Below, in pieces: positions 1 through 9,544 of a DNA stretch of 34,850 bases. A program made the position numbers and the translations under genes. The notes under the pieces are model-generated. The model worked only from the letters and a program-made list of their open reading frames with translations, was not told where the DNA came from and did not search any database. Within the stretch, counting starts at the first letter, position 1; every line of letters starts with the position of its first letter. Source of the DNA: Acidaminococcaceae bacterium (GTDB taxonomy: Bacteria; Bacillota; Negativicutes; Acidaminococcales; Acidaminococcaceae); contig JAFZIG010000085.1 in NCBI GenBank assembly GCA_017554485.1, positions 1 through 34,850 of the forward strand, in the 5' to 3' direction.

Positions 1-423
1 AAAGGTCAGGTTCAGGTCAAAGCGCAGGTCGCCGCCCCGCTGGGGTCCCTTGTCAGCCTGGCTGCCCCTGCGTCCGCCGGCGCCGCCGAAGAACATGTCG
101 AAAATGTCCTCCATGCCGTTGCCGAAACCGCCGGCGCCAAAGCCGCCGAATCCGTCAAACCCGCTGAAACCGCCTGCGCCTCCTGCACCGCCGTTTTCAA
201 AGGCCGCCATACCGAACTGGTCATACTGGGCACGCTTCTGTTCATCCGAAAGGACGCTGTAAGCCTCGCTGCATTCCTTGAACTTCTCAGCGGCTTCCGG
301 ATTATCCTTGTTCAAATCAGGATGGTACTTGCGTGCCAGTTTGCGATATGCTTTTTTGATATCATCGGCGCTGGCGTCTTTGGAGACGCCAAGCACCTCA
401 TAAAAATCTCTTTTTCCAGCCAT
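1..423 (-). CDS. dnaJ: DnaJ chaperone, N-terminal part (cut by window edge)
   Basis: Hsp40 co-chaperone that stimulates DnaK ATPase activity and delivers unfolded clients. The 141 visible codons cover the J domain (about residues 5-70, with the HPD motif at 34-36, which contacts DnaK) and a Gly/Phe-rich linker rich in GGF and GFG steps (about 80-122). The reading frame then enters the start of the substrate-binding region ([10 protein letters not shown]) and leaves the window, so the zinc-finger and C-terminal domains are not seen. It is the last visible gene of hrcA-grpE-dnaK-dnaJ, 23 bases after the dnaK stop. The Shine-Dalgarno site is weak (GGGATGGGAT), so translation may partly depend on coupling to dnaK. 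Identity is secure from the J domain plus context. Confidence 0.97.
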   Translation of the reverse strand, partial: MAGKRDFYEVLGVSKDASADDIKKAYRKLARKYHPDLNKDNPEAAEKFKECSEAYSVLSDEQKRAQYDQFGMAAFENGGAGGAGGFSGFDGFGGFGAGGFGNGMEDIFDMFFGGAGGRRGSQADKGPQRGGDLRFDLNLTF

Positions 424-446
424 TGTCTTATCCCATCCCGTTGGTT

Positions 447-2297
447 TTATTTCTTGTCGTCAACAACTTCCGCGTCGACTACGTCGTCTTCGGGCTTCTT
501 TGCCTGCTCTGCGCCCTGGGCGCCGGATGCGCCGGCCGCGCCTGCGTCGCCCTTATTGGCTTCCGCCTGCTTGTACAGCTCTGCGGACAGCTCATACAAC
601 GGTTTGGTCAGCGCTTCGGTAGACGCTTTGATCTTGTCGTAGTCGTTGCCCTTCATATCTGCCTTCAGGGTATCCATGGCAGTCTTCACTTTGGCGATCA
701 GGTCGTCCTTGCCCTTGCCTTCCATATCTTTGATGGTCTTTTCTGCCTGGTAAATGAGGGAGTCAGCCTGGTTCTTAACCTCGACACCTTCCTTGCGTTT
801 CTTGTCCGCTTCCGCGTTGGCTTCTGCTTCTTTAACCATGCGGTCCACTTCGTCCTTGCTCAGAGTGCCGGAAGAAGTGATGGTGATCTTCTGTTCCTTG
901 CCGGTGCCCAGATCCTTGGCGCTGACGTTTACGATACCGTTGGCATCGATATCGAAAGCGACTTCGATCTTGGGAACCCCGCGGGGAGCCGCAGGGATGC
1001 CGCCCAGTTCGAAACGGCCCAGGGTCTTGTTATCTGCCGCCATGTCGCGTTCGCCCTGCAGCACGTGGATATCAACAGAAGGCTGGTTATCCGTTGCCGT
1101 AGAGAAGATCTGCTTCCGGGACGTGGGAATGGTGGTGTTGCGGTCGATGATGCGGGTGAACACACCGCCCAGGGTCTCGATGCCCAGAGACAGCGGAGTT
1201 ACATCCAGCAGCAGTACGTCTTTTACTTCGCCTGCCAGCACGCCGGCCTGAATGGCGGCACCGATAGCTACGCACTCGTCCGGGTTTACGTTGCGAGTAG
1301 GCTCTTTGCCCATGACCCGTTTGATGGCTTCCTGTACCGCCGGGATACGGGTAGAACCGCCAACCAGGATCACTTTATTAATATCTTTTGCCGTCAGGCC
1401 CGCGTCGCTTAAGGCACGCTTGGTCGGCCCAATGGTCTTTTCTACCAGATCGGCCGTCATCTCTTCGAATTTGGCGCGGGTCAGGTTCATGTCCAGATGT
1501 TTCGGGCCGTCTGCGCCTGCGGTGATGAACGGCAGGTTGATGTTGGTGGTCACCATGCTGGACAGTTCGATCTTAGCTTTTTCAGCAGCTTCACGCAGAC
1601 GCTGCATGGCCATCTTGTCGTTGGACAGGTCGATGCCGCTTTCTTTCCTGAATTCGGCAACCATCCAGTTCATGATGCGGTCATCGAAATCGTCGCCGCC
1701 CAGATGGGTATCGCCGTTGGTGGCTTTAACTTCGAATACGCCGTCGCCCAGTTCCAGGATGCTGACATCGAAGGTTCCGCCGCCCAGGTCATACACCAGA
1801 ATGGTGTGGTCGTCGGTCTTGTCGATGCCGTAAGCCAGAGATGCAGCCGTAGGCTCGTTGATGATACGCAGCACTTCCAGGCCTGCGATCTTGCCGGCGT
1901 CCTTAGTCGCCTGGCGCTGGGAATCAGAGAAGTAGGCCGGAACCGTAATGACTGCCTGAGTCACGGTCTCGCCCAGATATTTTTCCGCATCTGCTTTCAG
2001 CTTCTGCAGGATCATGGCGGAAATCTCTTCCGGGGAGAATTTCTTGTCGCCGATCTCCACACGGTAACCGGCTTCGCCCATGTGCCGCTTGATGGAGCTT
2101 ACGGTACGGGCGGGGTTGGAAATAGCCTGACGTTTGGCCATCTGGCCTACCAGACGCTGGTCGTCTTTCGTGAAACCTACTACAGAAGGAGTCAGGCGGC
2201 TGCCTTCCGGGTTGGTGATAACGGTGGGTTCGCCACCTTCCATTACTGCTACAACAGAGTTCGTAGTTCCTAAGTCAATACCAATTACTTTAGACAT
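447..2297 (-). CDS. dnaK: Molecular chaperone DnaK (Hsp70)
   Basis: ATP-driven cytosolic chaperone that works with DnaJ and GrpE. The 616-residue product has the usual bacterial length and is intact. The nucleotide-binding domain starts with [10 protein letters not shown] near residue 5 and carries the phosphate loop [11 protein letters not shown] and the adenosine motif [13 protein letters not shown]. The interdomain linker [16 protein letters not shown] follows, then the beta-sandwich substrate-binding domain, the helical lid and an acidic tail ending [16 protein letters not shown]. Gram-positive DnaKs lack a segment of about 24 residues near the N-terminus that proteobacterial DnaKs carry; this one runs through that region (around [15 protein letters not shown]) without aligning having been possible here. 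A strong site, AAGGAGGA, lies upstream of the ATG. Expression is likely set by the CIRCE-controlled hrcA promoter; I see no clear separate promoter in the 132-base grpE-dnaK gap. Confidence 0.99.
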   Translation of the reverse strand: MSKVIGIDLGTTNSVVAVMEGGEPTVITNPEGSRLTPSVVGFTKDDQRLVGQMAKRQAISNPARTVSSIKRHMGEAGYRVEIGDKKFSPEEISAMILQKLKADAEKYLGETVTQAVITVPAYFSDSQRQATKDAGKIAGLEVLRIINEPTAASLAYGIDKTDDHTILVYDLGGGTFDVSILELGDGVFEVKATNGDTHLGGDDFDDRIMNWMVAEFRKESGIDLSNDKMAMQRLREAAEKAKIELSSMVTTNINLPFITAGADGPKHLDMNLTRAKFEEMTADLVEKTIGPTKRALSDAGLTAKDINKVILVGGSTRIPAVQEAIKRVMGKEPTRNVNPDECVAIGAAIQAGVLAGEVKDVLLLDVTPLSLGIETLGGVFTRIIDRNTTIPTSRKQIFSTATDNQPSVDIHVLQGERDMAADNKTLGRFELGGIPAAPRGVPKIEVAFDIDANGIVNVSAKDLGTGKEQKITITSSGTLSKDEVDRMVKEAEANAEADKKRKEGVEVKNQADSLIYQAEKTIKDMEGKGKDDLIAKVKTAMDTLKADMKGNDYDKIKASTEALTKPLYELSAELYKQAEANKGDAGAAGASGAQGAEQAKKPEDDVVDAEVVDDKK

Positions 2298-2429
2298 GAT
2301 GTATTCCTCCTTAAATTTTTAACTTAAATTAATAACCTTTCTATAAATTACTGAACCTTGCGGTCCACAACTTAACCTTTTCACACTGCAGATACCGCTA
2401 CGGACAGTATCGGAACCTCATTTTTCCAT

Positions 2430-3110
2430 TTACTCGTTACTGATGACGCGCACCTTGCTGTGGCGCACCACCTTGTCGTGAAGCTGATAGCCCTTTTCAA
2501 AGACCATATCGATGGTTTCGTCTTCCATCTCCGGGTTATGGCCCCGCATCACGGCTTCGTGGAAGTTGGGGTTGAACTTTTCCCCCTGGGCCGGAATCTC
2601 TTTCACACCCAGATCTTCCAGGGTCTTCACAAACTGCTTCTGGATGCCGGCCATCCCGTCCACCACGCTCTGCACATCCACGGCCTTCTCCGCTGCGGCT
2701 TCCGCCCGTTCAAAGTTGTCCAAAATCTGCAAGAACTTATTGACCACGCTGATGGTCACATAGGTAGCCAGTTCTTCCCGTTCTGTTGCATTGCGGCGGC
2801 GGAAGTTATCAAAATCTGCCTGCAGGCGCAGCAGCCGGTTTTTCGTTTCCGTTGCTTCTTCCTCTTTGGTCTTCAGCAGGGCCGCCGTGGCCATAAGCTG
2901 CGCTTTCACATCTTCCAGCGTTTCTTCGGTTGCTTCGTCCTGCTTCGCTTCCTCAGCAGTATTTCCTGCTGTTCCTTCTCCCTGTCCGGTTCCCGGAGTT
3001 TCCGGCTGTTCAGGTGTGCTTCCGGCGGTTACGTTTTCTGCAGCCGCCGCGTCCTGGTTCAGGTTAACCTCTTCCCAGTTCTCTTCCTGATTCTCTATCC
3101 TGTTAAACAA
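2430..3110 (-). CDS. grpE: Nucleotide exchange factor GrpE, UUG start
   Basis: GrpE speeds ADP release from DnaK. The protein is 226 residues. Its first 60 or so residues form a disordered Glu/Gln/Thr-rich tail, followed by a long coiled-coil helix (about 70-135, with LLRLQADFDNFRRRN) and the beta-domain near the C-terminus (GVKEIPAQGEKFNPNFHEAV, then GYQLHDKVVRHSKVRV), all typical of the family. The start codon is TTG: a near-perfect Shine-Dalgarno sequence AAGGAGGA lies exactly six bases upstream, and no ATG or GTG competes nearby. It lies between hrcA and dnaK, in the standard Bacillota order. A UUG start might lower its yield relative to dnaK; that is inference. Confidence 0.96.
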   Translation of the reverse strand: MFNRIENQEENWEEVNLNQDAAAAENVTAGSTPEQPETPGTGQGEGTAGNTAEEAKQDEATEETLEDVKAQLMATAALLKTKEEEATETKNRLLRLQADFDNFRRRNATEREELATYVTISVVNKFLQILDNFERAEAAAEKAVDVQSVVDGMAGIQKQFVKTLEDLGVKEIPAQGEKFNPNFHEAVMRGHNPEMEDETIDMVFEKGYQLHDKVVRHSKVRVISNE

Positions 3111-3116
3111 TGTCGC

Positions 3117-3124
3117 TCCTCCTT
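3117..3124 (-). promoter_or_regulatory. Ribosome binding site fixing the UUG start of grpE
   Basis: On the minus strand this reads AAGGAGGA, six bases before the TTG codon at 3110-3108. It decides the start of grpE, because the next in-frame ATG lies far inside the gene. Confidence 0.8.
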
Positions 3125-3201
3125 TTGGAATCTTTCTATATCAAATTACTGTAATTTCTGTTCAAACTCCTGGAAAATTTCCGTCCTGACCGGACTGAAA
3201 C

Positions 3202-4230
3202 TCACTTCGGCTCCTGCAGGATCGTTTCCAGATATTTATGCAGATAATTCATCACCGCAATGACCTTCCGGTATTCCATCCGGGTAGGTCCCAGCACCGC
3301 CATAGTGCCTACGATCTGTCCGTTCAGCCGGTAGGTCGCCTGCACCATACTGCAGTCCTTGATTCCCGTGAACTTGTTCTCGCTGCCGATGGTCACCTTC
3401 AGGCCGGAGTCGTCCCCGGCATTCAGGATATCCTTGACCACCTTTTCTTCTTCCAAAATCCCCAGCAGGTTCTTTACCCTTCCTACGTCCTGGAACTCCG
3501 GCTGGTTCAGCAGCTGCTTGGCGCCGCCCAGGAACACCTTCTGCTCGCTGTTCTTCGCGGCGATCTTGCCGATGGCTTTCTTCAGGGAAGCCAGCATCAC
3601 TTCATCTTCCGATACCGCGGAATACACTTCCTGCAGCAGGTCGCCGGTGATCTCCGTAAGCTGTCTGCCTTCCAGCAGGTTGCTCATTTTACCGGAAAGA
3701 TAATCCATCTCACCAGCCGACATGCCCGCCGGAATATCAATGAGCCCGTTGTCCATAGCCCCATCGTCAGTAACGATGCACAGGATCGCCTGGGTATCGC
3801 TCAGGGGCAAAAACTTCAGATACTTAAACCGCGCCGTGGATTTTTTATTGGCCAGCACCAGCGAAACATTCTGGGTCATGCGGGACAGAATCTTGGCCGT
3901 GGATTTAAAAATATCATCCATGCTGCGGATGCGTTCCTTAAACCAGCTGTTGATCAGCGCCCTGTCGTTTTCCGTCAGCACGCCGGGTTCTTCCTTCATG
4001 GAATCCACATACAGGCGGTACGCCTGGGCCGAAGGAACACGCCCTGCTGAGGTATGGGGCTGCTCAAGATAACCTAACAGTTCCAGATCGCTCATCTCGT
4101 TACGGATGGTAGCCGGACTCAATCCCAGGTTGTGTTTGCGGGCAATTGTTCGCGAACCCACCGGTTCCGCAGTTTCAATGTAGTCTTCGATGATGATCTG
4201 CAGGATTTTACGTTTACGGTCGTTTAACAT
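3202..4230 (-). CDS. hrcA: Heat-inducible transcription repressor HrcA
   Basis: HrcA binds CIRCE operators and represses class I heat-shock genes; the GroE chaperonin is known to keep it active in other species, which gives feedback control. The 342-residue protein starts with a winged-helix DNA-binding domain (about 1-75, with LSPATIRNEMSDLELLGYLEQPHTSAGRVPS), followed by a GAF-like dimerisation and inducer domain, as expected for the family. The start is supported by GAGGTGGG just upstream of the ATG. It is the first gene of hrcA-grpE-dnaK-dnaJ and lies 64 bases downstream of a perfect CIRCE, so it should repress its own operon. Confidence 0.98.
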   Translation of the reverse strand: MLNDRKRKILQIIIEDYIETAEPVGSRTIARKHNLGLSPATIRNEMSDLELLGYLEQPHTSAGRVPSAQAYRLYVDSMKEEPGVLTENDRALINSWFKERIRSMDDIFKSTAKILSRMTQNVSLVLANKKSTARFKYLKFLPLSDTQAILCIVTDDGAMDNGLIDIPAGMSAGEMDYLSGKMSNLLEGRQLTEITGDLLQEVYSAVSEDEVMLASLKKAIGKIAAKNSEQKVFLGGAKQLLNQPEFQDVGRVKNLLGILEEEKVVKDILNAGDDSGLKVTIGSENKFTGIKDCSMVQATYRLNGQIVGTMAVLGPTRMEYRKVIAVMNYLHKYLETILQEPK

Positions 4231-4294
4231 AATCCCACCTCATCCTTGTTCAGGAGGCCCTTGTCATGCGCCTCCTTAATACTTCTCAGTTTTA

Positions 4295-4321
4295 TTAGCA
4301 CTCACATTGACAGAGTGCTAA
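4295..4321. promoter_or_regulatory. CIRCE operator (HrcA binding site)
   Basis: Perfect inverted repeat TTAGCACTC-N9-GAGTGCTAA, the canonical CIRCE element. It lies just downstream of the predicted transcription start of the hrcA operon, so bound HrcA would block initiation or clearance. No mismatch in either arm. Confidence 0.98.
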
Positions 4322-4337
4322 TATCTTTTCCACTGTT

Positions 4338-4366
4338 AGAATAGCACCCCTTTTCAACAATGTCAA
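4338..4366 (-). promoter_or_regulatory. Sigma-A promoter of hrcA-grpE-dnaK-dnaJ
   Basis: On the minus strand, -35 TTGACA (4366-4361), a 17-base spacer and -10 TATTCT (4343-4338). The predicted start near 4331 places CIRCE in the early transcribed region, the usual arrangement for HrcA-controlled operons. Confidence 0.85.
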
Positions 4367-4467
4367 TAGTCAAAAAGTAAAATTTTTATTTTTTGCCGCA
4401 CAATTCACACAAACTTCATAATCGGGGCACGAAACGTCACGATGCGAAGTAATAATAGTAAAAGAAA

Positions 4468-4504
4468 AACGATTGTACAGCAATTAACTTACCGTACAAC
4501 CGTT
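4468..4504 (-). terminator. Rho-independent terminator after the hydantoinase gene
   Basis: An 11-bp stem (AACGGTTGTAC pairing with GTACAATCGTT on the minus strand, one G-U pair) with a 15-base loop, followed by TTTTCTTTTA. It should separate the hydantoinase cassette from the heat-shock promoter. The rest of the 422-base gap 4231-4652 holds the hrcA promoter and CIRCE; I see no gene in it. Confidence 0.6.
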
Positions 4505-4652
4505 CCGTTTTTCCTATGCAGTTTATCCTGGTTTCGCAACGGCCCCTCCTGAAATTATATAAGACATTGAAGCTGTGATTTCTCAATTATGATTCTTAAA
4601 TATTCTTTCCTGCCAGTTTTTTCTGTTTGTCCAGCTCTGCCTTACATTATCA

Positions 4653-6794
4653 TTACGGCTTCACAGCCAGAATGACGATCTTTTCATGTTCCGGACAGTC
4701 GGCCAGTTCAATGTCCAGCACGGCCTGCACCTGTTCCCGGCTGGCCAGGCCGGAAAGGTTCAGCTGCTTTTCCCCGTAGTAGGCAAACAGTCCGGGCAAC
4801 TGCCCGCCAACAGTCCCAAACTCTACGGTGTCTTCCAGCAGCATGGCCAGATCTTCTTTCAGCTTTGCCCGGCTGGTCACCACCGCACCCAGCCCTTCCC
4901 GGCGCAGGCAGATGACCCCGTTGCGGTCCAGCACTCGTACCTTATGTTTACGGGAAGAGAAAAGGCCGAAGAACTTCTTTGTGTATTGCCCGTCGTAAAT
5001 GTGCCATTTGCCTGCAGATGCCGCCTCTTCCACATTCGGTTCCGGCAGCTCCATGGACCGGGCCGCAATGGCGAGAAGCTCCGCATCGGAAAGCGCGCTG
5101 TTGCTTCCTTCACTTTTGCGCAGCTCCGAGGCACCCAACGCAACCGCCCGCAAAATATTGGTCTTTTTATCATACTCAATGGCAATTTCCACCGTGGATT
5201 CGCTGGCTCCGGCCCGCAGGATCTGTTCCATGGCCTCCCGGCGGATGGCGCGGATGTCCTGCTCTGTGGGGTTTAGCACCGTCCGCTCCACCACTTCCCG
5301 CACCATGGCCATGGCCACGCCAATGGTAGAGATGATAGGCGCGTTCTTCACCGTTTTCCAGCATATCCCCATGACCTTGCCAAGATAAGGAACCACCACA
5401 CCGGCGCTGCCGCCGCCCCCTGCCAGGCAGAGAACGGAAGGCGACAGTTCGTAATCCGCGATCAGCTTTTTCACGATTTCCCCGATTTTTGCCGCGCCCC
5501 GGTCCATAGCCTGTTTCGCGGCTTCTTCCGCGGAGCAGCCAATGGCGTCGCCCAGCGCCTGCCAGGCCACACGGGCCGCTTCCCGGTCACCCGAGGCGTA
5601 ATCCCCTTCCGGCACAGACCCCAGCAGGTTTGCCGCGCCGGCCAACGTCAGGGAAACGCGACCTCCGTCCGCGCCCTCCACAATGGCATACACAGCCTCG
5701 TCTTCCGGGCAGGGCGCCACAAATTTCACGTTGGGCTGCTGCAGTTTTTCCGAAAACACCTCATAGGGCAGGCCCGCAATGTGCGCGCTGCGGGGACCAA
5801 CATCGGTGATTTTCCCGTTTTCCACACGAATCATGCTGCCGCCTGCCACGCCCAGGGTGCGCACGTCCAGGGAAGACAGGTAGGTTTTGTGTCCGCCCAC
5901 TTCCCCGTAGCGAACCATGACGCGCCCGTCCTTTACCACGGAAATATCCGTTGAGGTCCCGCCGGATTCCAGAAAGATCCCGTCCGAAAGGCGTTCGTAC
6001 ATCAGCACGCCCGCTACCCCGGCGGCCAGGCCGGAGAGCATGGTGAGGATCGGGCGGCGCCGTACCTCATCCACTGTCATGACGCCGCCATCGCAGCGCA
6101 TGATCATCAGAGAGGCCGGGATGCCGGAACGTTTGACGCAGGCTTCCGTCATATCCGCTGTTTCCATCATTTTGGGAATCAGGCTGCCGTTGATGACCGC
6201 CGTACGGGTACGCACCCGCAGTCCGTACAGTTGCGAAACTTCGTGCCCGCCGGTAGCGTACAGTCCTTTCTCCTGAGCCAGTTCTACCACGAAATTCTCA
6301 TTGGCCGGGTCATCCACGCCAAAGGATTCCGTAGCTACGATGACCTGTGCCCCTTTGCGTTGCAGTTCTTCGATCTTTTCTTCTATTTCTTTGCGGGAAT
6401 ACGCCGCGTCCTCCGTTTCCACGTACTCGTGGATGACCGAGAGAAACTTTCCGGGCGCCAGGGGAATATCCCCCACATCGCTGGCCGTTTTGGCGCGGCC
6501 CGAATCCATGCCGCTGCCCATGGCCAGCACCCCGGTCACCGCCACGTCTCCCTCCAGGAGCGCATTGGTAGCCTGAGTTGTGCCGTGGGCGATAAACACG
6601 ACTTCTTCCGGAGCAATATGATTCTTATCCATGATACGCTGCAGGACAGTAATGATTCCCTCTGCCACGCCTTCCCTGGCTCCATGGGTAGTAGGAATCT
6701 TCTCCTGCGCTATGATTTCACTGGTGGCATTGTCAATTGCGACAGCATCGGTAAAGGTGCCGCCTACATCGATGCCGATCCTCACCTGACGCAT
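4653..6794 (-). CDS. Hydantoinase/oxoprolinase family protein (HyuA-like)
   Basis: ASKHA-fold ATPase related to the A subunits of N-methylhydantoinase, 5-oxoprolinase and acetone carboxylase, which use ATP to activate a carbonyl of a cyclic amide or ketone substrate. The 713-residue protein has the N-terminal phosphate loop IGIDVGGTFTDAV (7-18), HGTTQATNALLEG near 70, then the Hydantoinase_A core with MRCDGGVM, FLESGGTSTDISVV, TLGVAGGSMIRV and a glycine-rich AGGGGSAGVVVPYLG. The last 200 or so residues resemble no domain I can name. No B subunit gene is adjacent, although classical hydantoinases and oxoprolinases need one. It lies 25 bases after a permease gene, so the two are probably one uptake-and-use unit. 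The substrate cannot be read from sequence; 5-oxoproline or a hydantoin is a guess. GGAGGGAG precedes the ATG. Confidence 0.85.
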   Translation of the reverse strand: MRQVRIGIDVGGTFTDAVAIDNATSEIIAQEKIPTTHGAREGVAEGIITVLQRIMDKNHIAPEEVVFIAHGTTQATNALLEGDVAVTGVLAMGSGMDSGRAKTASDVGDIPLAPGKFLSVIHEYVETEDAAYSRKEIEEKIEELQRKGAQVIVATESFGVDDPANENFVVELAQEKGLYATGGHEVSQLYGLRVRTRTAVINGSLIPKMMETADMTEACVKRSGIPASLMIMRCDGGVMTVDEVRRRPILTMLSGLAAGVAGVLMYERLSDGIFLESGGTSTDISVVKDGRVMVRYGEVGGHKTYLSSLDVRTLGVAGGSMIRVENGKITDVGPRSAHIAGLPYEVFSEKLQQPNVKFVAPCPEDEAVYAIVEGADGGRVSLTLAGAANLLGSVPEGDYASGDREAARVAWQALGDAIGCSAEEAAKQAMDRGAAKIGEIVKKLIADYELSPSVLCLAGGGGSAGVVVPYLGKVMGICWKTVKNAPIISTIGVAMAMVREVVERTVLNPTEQDIRAIRREAMEQILRAGASESTVEIAIEYDKKTNILRAVALGASELRKSEGSNSALSDAELLAIAARSMELPEPNVEEAASAGKWHIYDGQYTKKFFGLFSSRKHKVRVLDRNGVICLRREGLGAVVTSRAKLKEDLAMLLEDTVEFGTVGGQLPGLFAYYGEKQLNLSGLASREQVQAVLDIELADCPEHEKIVILAVKP

Positions 6795-6819
6795 CTGTCT
6801 CCCTCCCTTGTTTTGTCAC

Positions 6820-8202
6820 TCAGTGGGTAAAGGCCACGCAGAGCAGCATCAGGATGCACATCCCCCAGCTGTAAGGCAAAATGCGCCGCAGAATCACAGC
6901 CGTATCCACGCCGGTAAAGCCGCCGATCCAGGTGTTATGGGAATTGGTAGGATCAGCAACAGCCTGGACAAAGCCCACAGCCAAAAACATGCCGCAAAGC
7001 GCCTCCGGGGGGAATGTGCCGAAACCCACAAGGATAGCGGCAATACCCGCTCCCATGCCAAACATATTGAAGGGCCCCCTGTAAAGTGCCGCCGGGGCAA
7101 AGAGTGCAAAGATGATCAGCAGGCCTGTCAGGGATGCAGGGAGTATGGAGGTCAGAACCGGCTTCAGCACCGGGGCTGCCAGGGGATGAGCCGTGGCCGT
7201 CACCAGCATGCCGATACCGATAAAAAGGAACAGCACCCCGGCAACGTCCTGGATGCCCTCCACAAAAGCTCCTGCCAGTAAATTGATGGTCTTGCCGGGA
7301 CGTGTCATCAGTGAAGCATAGAGGGCTGACACCAGGAAACCCAGAATCGCTGCGGCTACCGGATCGATGGCGCCATTCTTTGGATTCCCAAGCCCGAAGA
7401 CCATGCCGGCACAGCCGATGAACACCAGGGGCAGCATCGGCGCTATGAGTGCCGCCGGGGACAGTGGGTTCCTTCTTCTGACCAAGCCCTCCTGCCTGCC
7501 GGAAAACACCGCTCCCAGTCCATGCCACAGGCTCACGGGAACTGCCGCGATGCCTTTCAGAATACTCATCGCCAGCTCCAAAAGCGAACCTCCCTCCCCG
7601 GAGCCCCGAGGTACGTTGCGCAGGATGTAGACAATGGCCGCCAGAGCAGCAATGGCAATCCCGGGGAAGTAATAATACAGCGCAGCCTCGCTGCCAAAGA
7701 CGCCTATGAAGGTACCGTAGCTGGCAATATTGGCCATAAGTCCAAGATTGATGCCCAACAGCAGGATGGCCGCAGCATCCAGAGGGGAAATGCCGGTGCT
7801 GGTCATGATTGGAAGCACGATGGAACCAACCATCAGCACTGCTCCCAGGCCGCTCATCCCGGTGAATACAAACGCAGTAGCTGCCAGCATAAGAAACGCG
7901 ATGGCAATAGGACGGTCCCCGGCCAATTCAGCAGCCTTCTTGATGATGGCATCAGAAATACCCGTCTTCTGTATGACCCTGGCAAACATGGCGCCGAACA
8001 CCACCAGCGCAATGGCCGAAGACAGCCTGAGTGCGCCTCCCAGCAGGACTTCATTGGCCCAGGCCAGGAAAGGGAGTCCTGCGCACCAGGCGATCCATGC
8101 CGCCATGAGCGGCAGCGCCAGCAAGGCAGGCAGGATCCTGGTCACCATGAGAACGGCAAACAGGACAAACCCTCCAAGCAATAATATACCTGTAACTGAC
8201 AT
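6820..8202 (-). CDS. Multi-spanning permease, GntP/citrate-transporter-like
   Basis: A 460-residue hydrophobic membrane protein with about 11-12 predicted membrane segments in two similar halves, the pattern of the ion-transporter superfamily (GntP, CitMHS and related carboxylate symporters). The first segments lie at about 4-45 and 55-80; a Gly-rich stretch TGMSGLGAVLMVG sits near 115-127, and a late AVADPTNSHNTWIGG resembles a substrate or ion-binding re-entrant motif. It is first in a two-gene unit with the hydantoinase-like gene, which suggests import of that protein's substrate or export of its product. The start is supported by GGAGG seven bases upstream. Family placement is tentative and the substrate is unknown. 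Confidence 0.7.
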   Translation of the reverse strand: MSVTGILLLGGFVLFAVLMVTRILPALLALPLMAAWIAWCAGLPFLAWANEVLLGGALRLSSAIALVVFGAMFARVIQKTGISDAIIKKAAELAGDRPIAIAFLMLAATAFVFTGMSGLGAVLMVGSIVLPIMTSTGISPLDAAAILLLGINLGLMANIASYGTFIGVFGSEAALYYYFPGIAIAALAAIVYILRNVPRGSGEGGSLLELAMSILKGIAAVPVSLWHGLGAVFSGRQEGLVRRRNPLSPAALIAPMLPLVFIGCAGMVFGLGNPKNGAIDPVAAAILGFLVSALYASLMTRPGKTINLLAGAFVEGIQDVAGVLFLFIGIGMLVTATAHPLAAPVLKPVLTSILPASLTGLLIIFALFAPAALYRGPFNMFGMGAGIAAILVGFGTFPPEALCGMFLAVGFVQAVADPTNSHNTWIGGFTGVDTAVILRRILPYSWGMCILMLLCVAFTH

Positions 8203-8254
8203 TTGTTATCCTCCAATTGACCTCGTAAAATTTAACTATTCTTGCCCTGCTAAA

Positions 8255-9472
8255 TTACACAAAGGCCTCAAAGGCCCGGTTGCCGTAGCGCATTCCATAT
8301 GGTGTCAGGCGCAATACTCCGGCCTCGCGCTCCGCCATCTTTTTGTCCAGCAGCATTTGAATTTCCCTTTCATAGTATTTCGATATGTCTGCGCCAAACC
8401 GCCGTTGCATTATGTTCAAATCAACGCCTTCTGTCATGCGCAGAGCCATGATCATGGCTTCACTGATCTGTGTTTTACGGTCAAGAGTCTCTGTTTCCCA
8501 CAACGTACAATCGCTTCCGGCTGCAGAAATATTCTTCTCGAACGTTGCCGATTCTTTGCTTTGTAAAGCAACAATTACCGCGCTCCATGCGTTAATATAT
8601 TCCCTCACATCAATCGTATTCGTCCGCCGTTCGTTCCCGGTAAACGTACAGGCGCCCACGCCAAAAGCAGCGTAAGGTTCATAATGCCAGTAAACTTTGT
8701 TGTGAAGAGATTCTTCTCCGGGGACAGCATAATTGGAAATTTCATAGCGTTTCAGTCCTGCCTGTTCCAAACGCGACCTTGTCATTTCATACATAGAATA
8801 GGAAGTTTCTTCGTCTGGCAAGCTGACATTACCTTTTTCAACCAGCCTTTCCAGCGGTGTTCCTTCTTCCAGAATGAGGCTGTAAACAGAAAGATGTGAC
8901 AAGTTCATCCGCAACATGGCATCCAGTGTATTGCAAAATGACTCCACTGTCTGGCAGGGTATGCCGGACATCAGGTCCGCATTAATCCGTTGAAAGCCTG
9001 CCTGTTTCGCCTCTTCCACCGCACGCAGCGCCTGTTCCGCTGTATGGATTCGTCCCAGCGCCCGCAGCTCCTTATCCTGTAAGGACTGCACCCCTATACT
9101 GATGCGGTCAAAGCCCAATTCACGCAATGTCTTCAGTTTTTCCGGATTAACAGTCCCGGGATTGGCTTCAATCGTCGCTTCCGCCGGTTTTTTCCAAAAA
9201 CCGTTTCGTTTCAGGCAGCCAACGATCTGTCCGATTTGTTCTTCCGAAAGGACCGTAGGTGTGCCCCCGCCGAAGTAAACCGTCGCCCCTTCCGCAACAG
9301 GTAAATCACGCTGCCGGGAACGAATCTCTATCTCCCGGCACAGGGCTTCCACATACTGCTGCCGCACTTCTTCCGGGAATCCGGAATAAGACGGAAAATC
9401 ACAGTATAAACATTTTTGCAAACAAAAAGGGGTATGTACATATACCCCCTGAAATACTTCCCACCGTTCCAT
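8255..9472 (-). CDS. hemW: HemW, radical SAM heme chaperone (formerly HemN-like)
   Basis: HemW proteins are cytosolic radical SAM proteins that bind heme and hand it to target enzymes; they were long mislabelled as oxygen-independent coproporphyrinogen oxidase. The 405-residue protein carries CxxxCxxC at Cys17, Cys21 and Cys24 for the 4Fe-4S cluster, then YFGGGTPTVL, a SAM-binding GVQSLQDKELRALGR stretch and the C-terminal HemN domain. The extra Cys directly after the cluster motif that is typical of true HemN (CxxxCxxCxC) is absent, since CDF follows, which favours HemW. GGAG lies eight bases before the ATG. It follows lepA by 72 bases, the classic Bacillota order; hrcA would normally come next but is displaced by the hydantoinase cassette. 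Confidence 0.93.
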   Translation of the reverse strand: MERWEVFQGVYVHTPFCLQKCLYCDFPSYSGFPEEVRQQYVEALCREIEIRSRQRDLPVAEGATVYFGGGTPTVLSEEQIGQIVGCLKRNGFWKKPAEATIEANPGTVNPEKLKTLRELGFDRISIGVQSLQDKELRALGRIHTAEQALRAVEEAKQAGFQRINADLMSGIPCQTVESFCNTLDAMLRMNLSHLSVYSLILEEGTPLERLVEKGNVSLPDEETSYSMYEMTRSRLEQAGLKRYEISNYAVPGEESLHNKVYWHYEPYAAFGVGACTFTGNERRTNTIDVREYINAWSAVIVALQSKESATFEKNISAAGSDCTLWETETLDRKTQISEAMIMALRMTEGVDLNIMQRRFGADISKYYEREIQMLLDKKMAEREAGVLRLTPYGMRYGNRAFEAFV

Positions 9473-9544
9473 TGTTTTCTCCGTAATGCAGAAACGTTGA
9501 ACAAATGATTGGCTTCATTCAAAAAAAGCAGTATAATGTTTCTC

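Noticed and set aside
423..1412. Long open frame (329 codons) on the plus strand opposite dnaK
   Set aside because: It mirrors dnaK codon structure, has no family motif and overlaps a certain gene completely.
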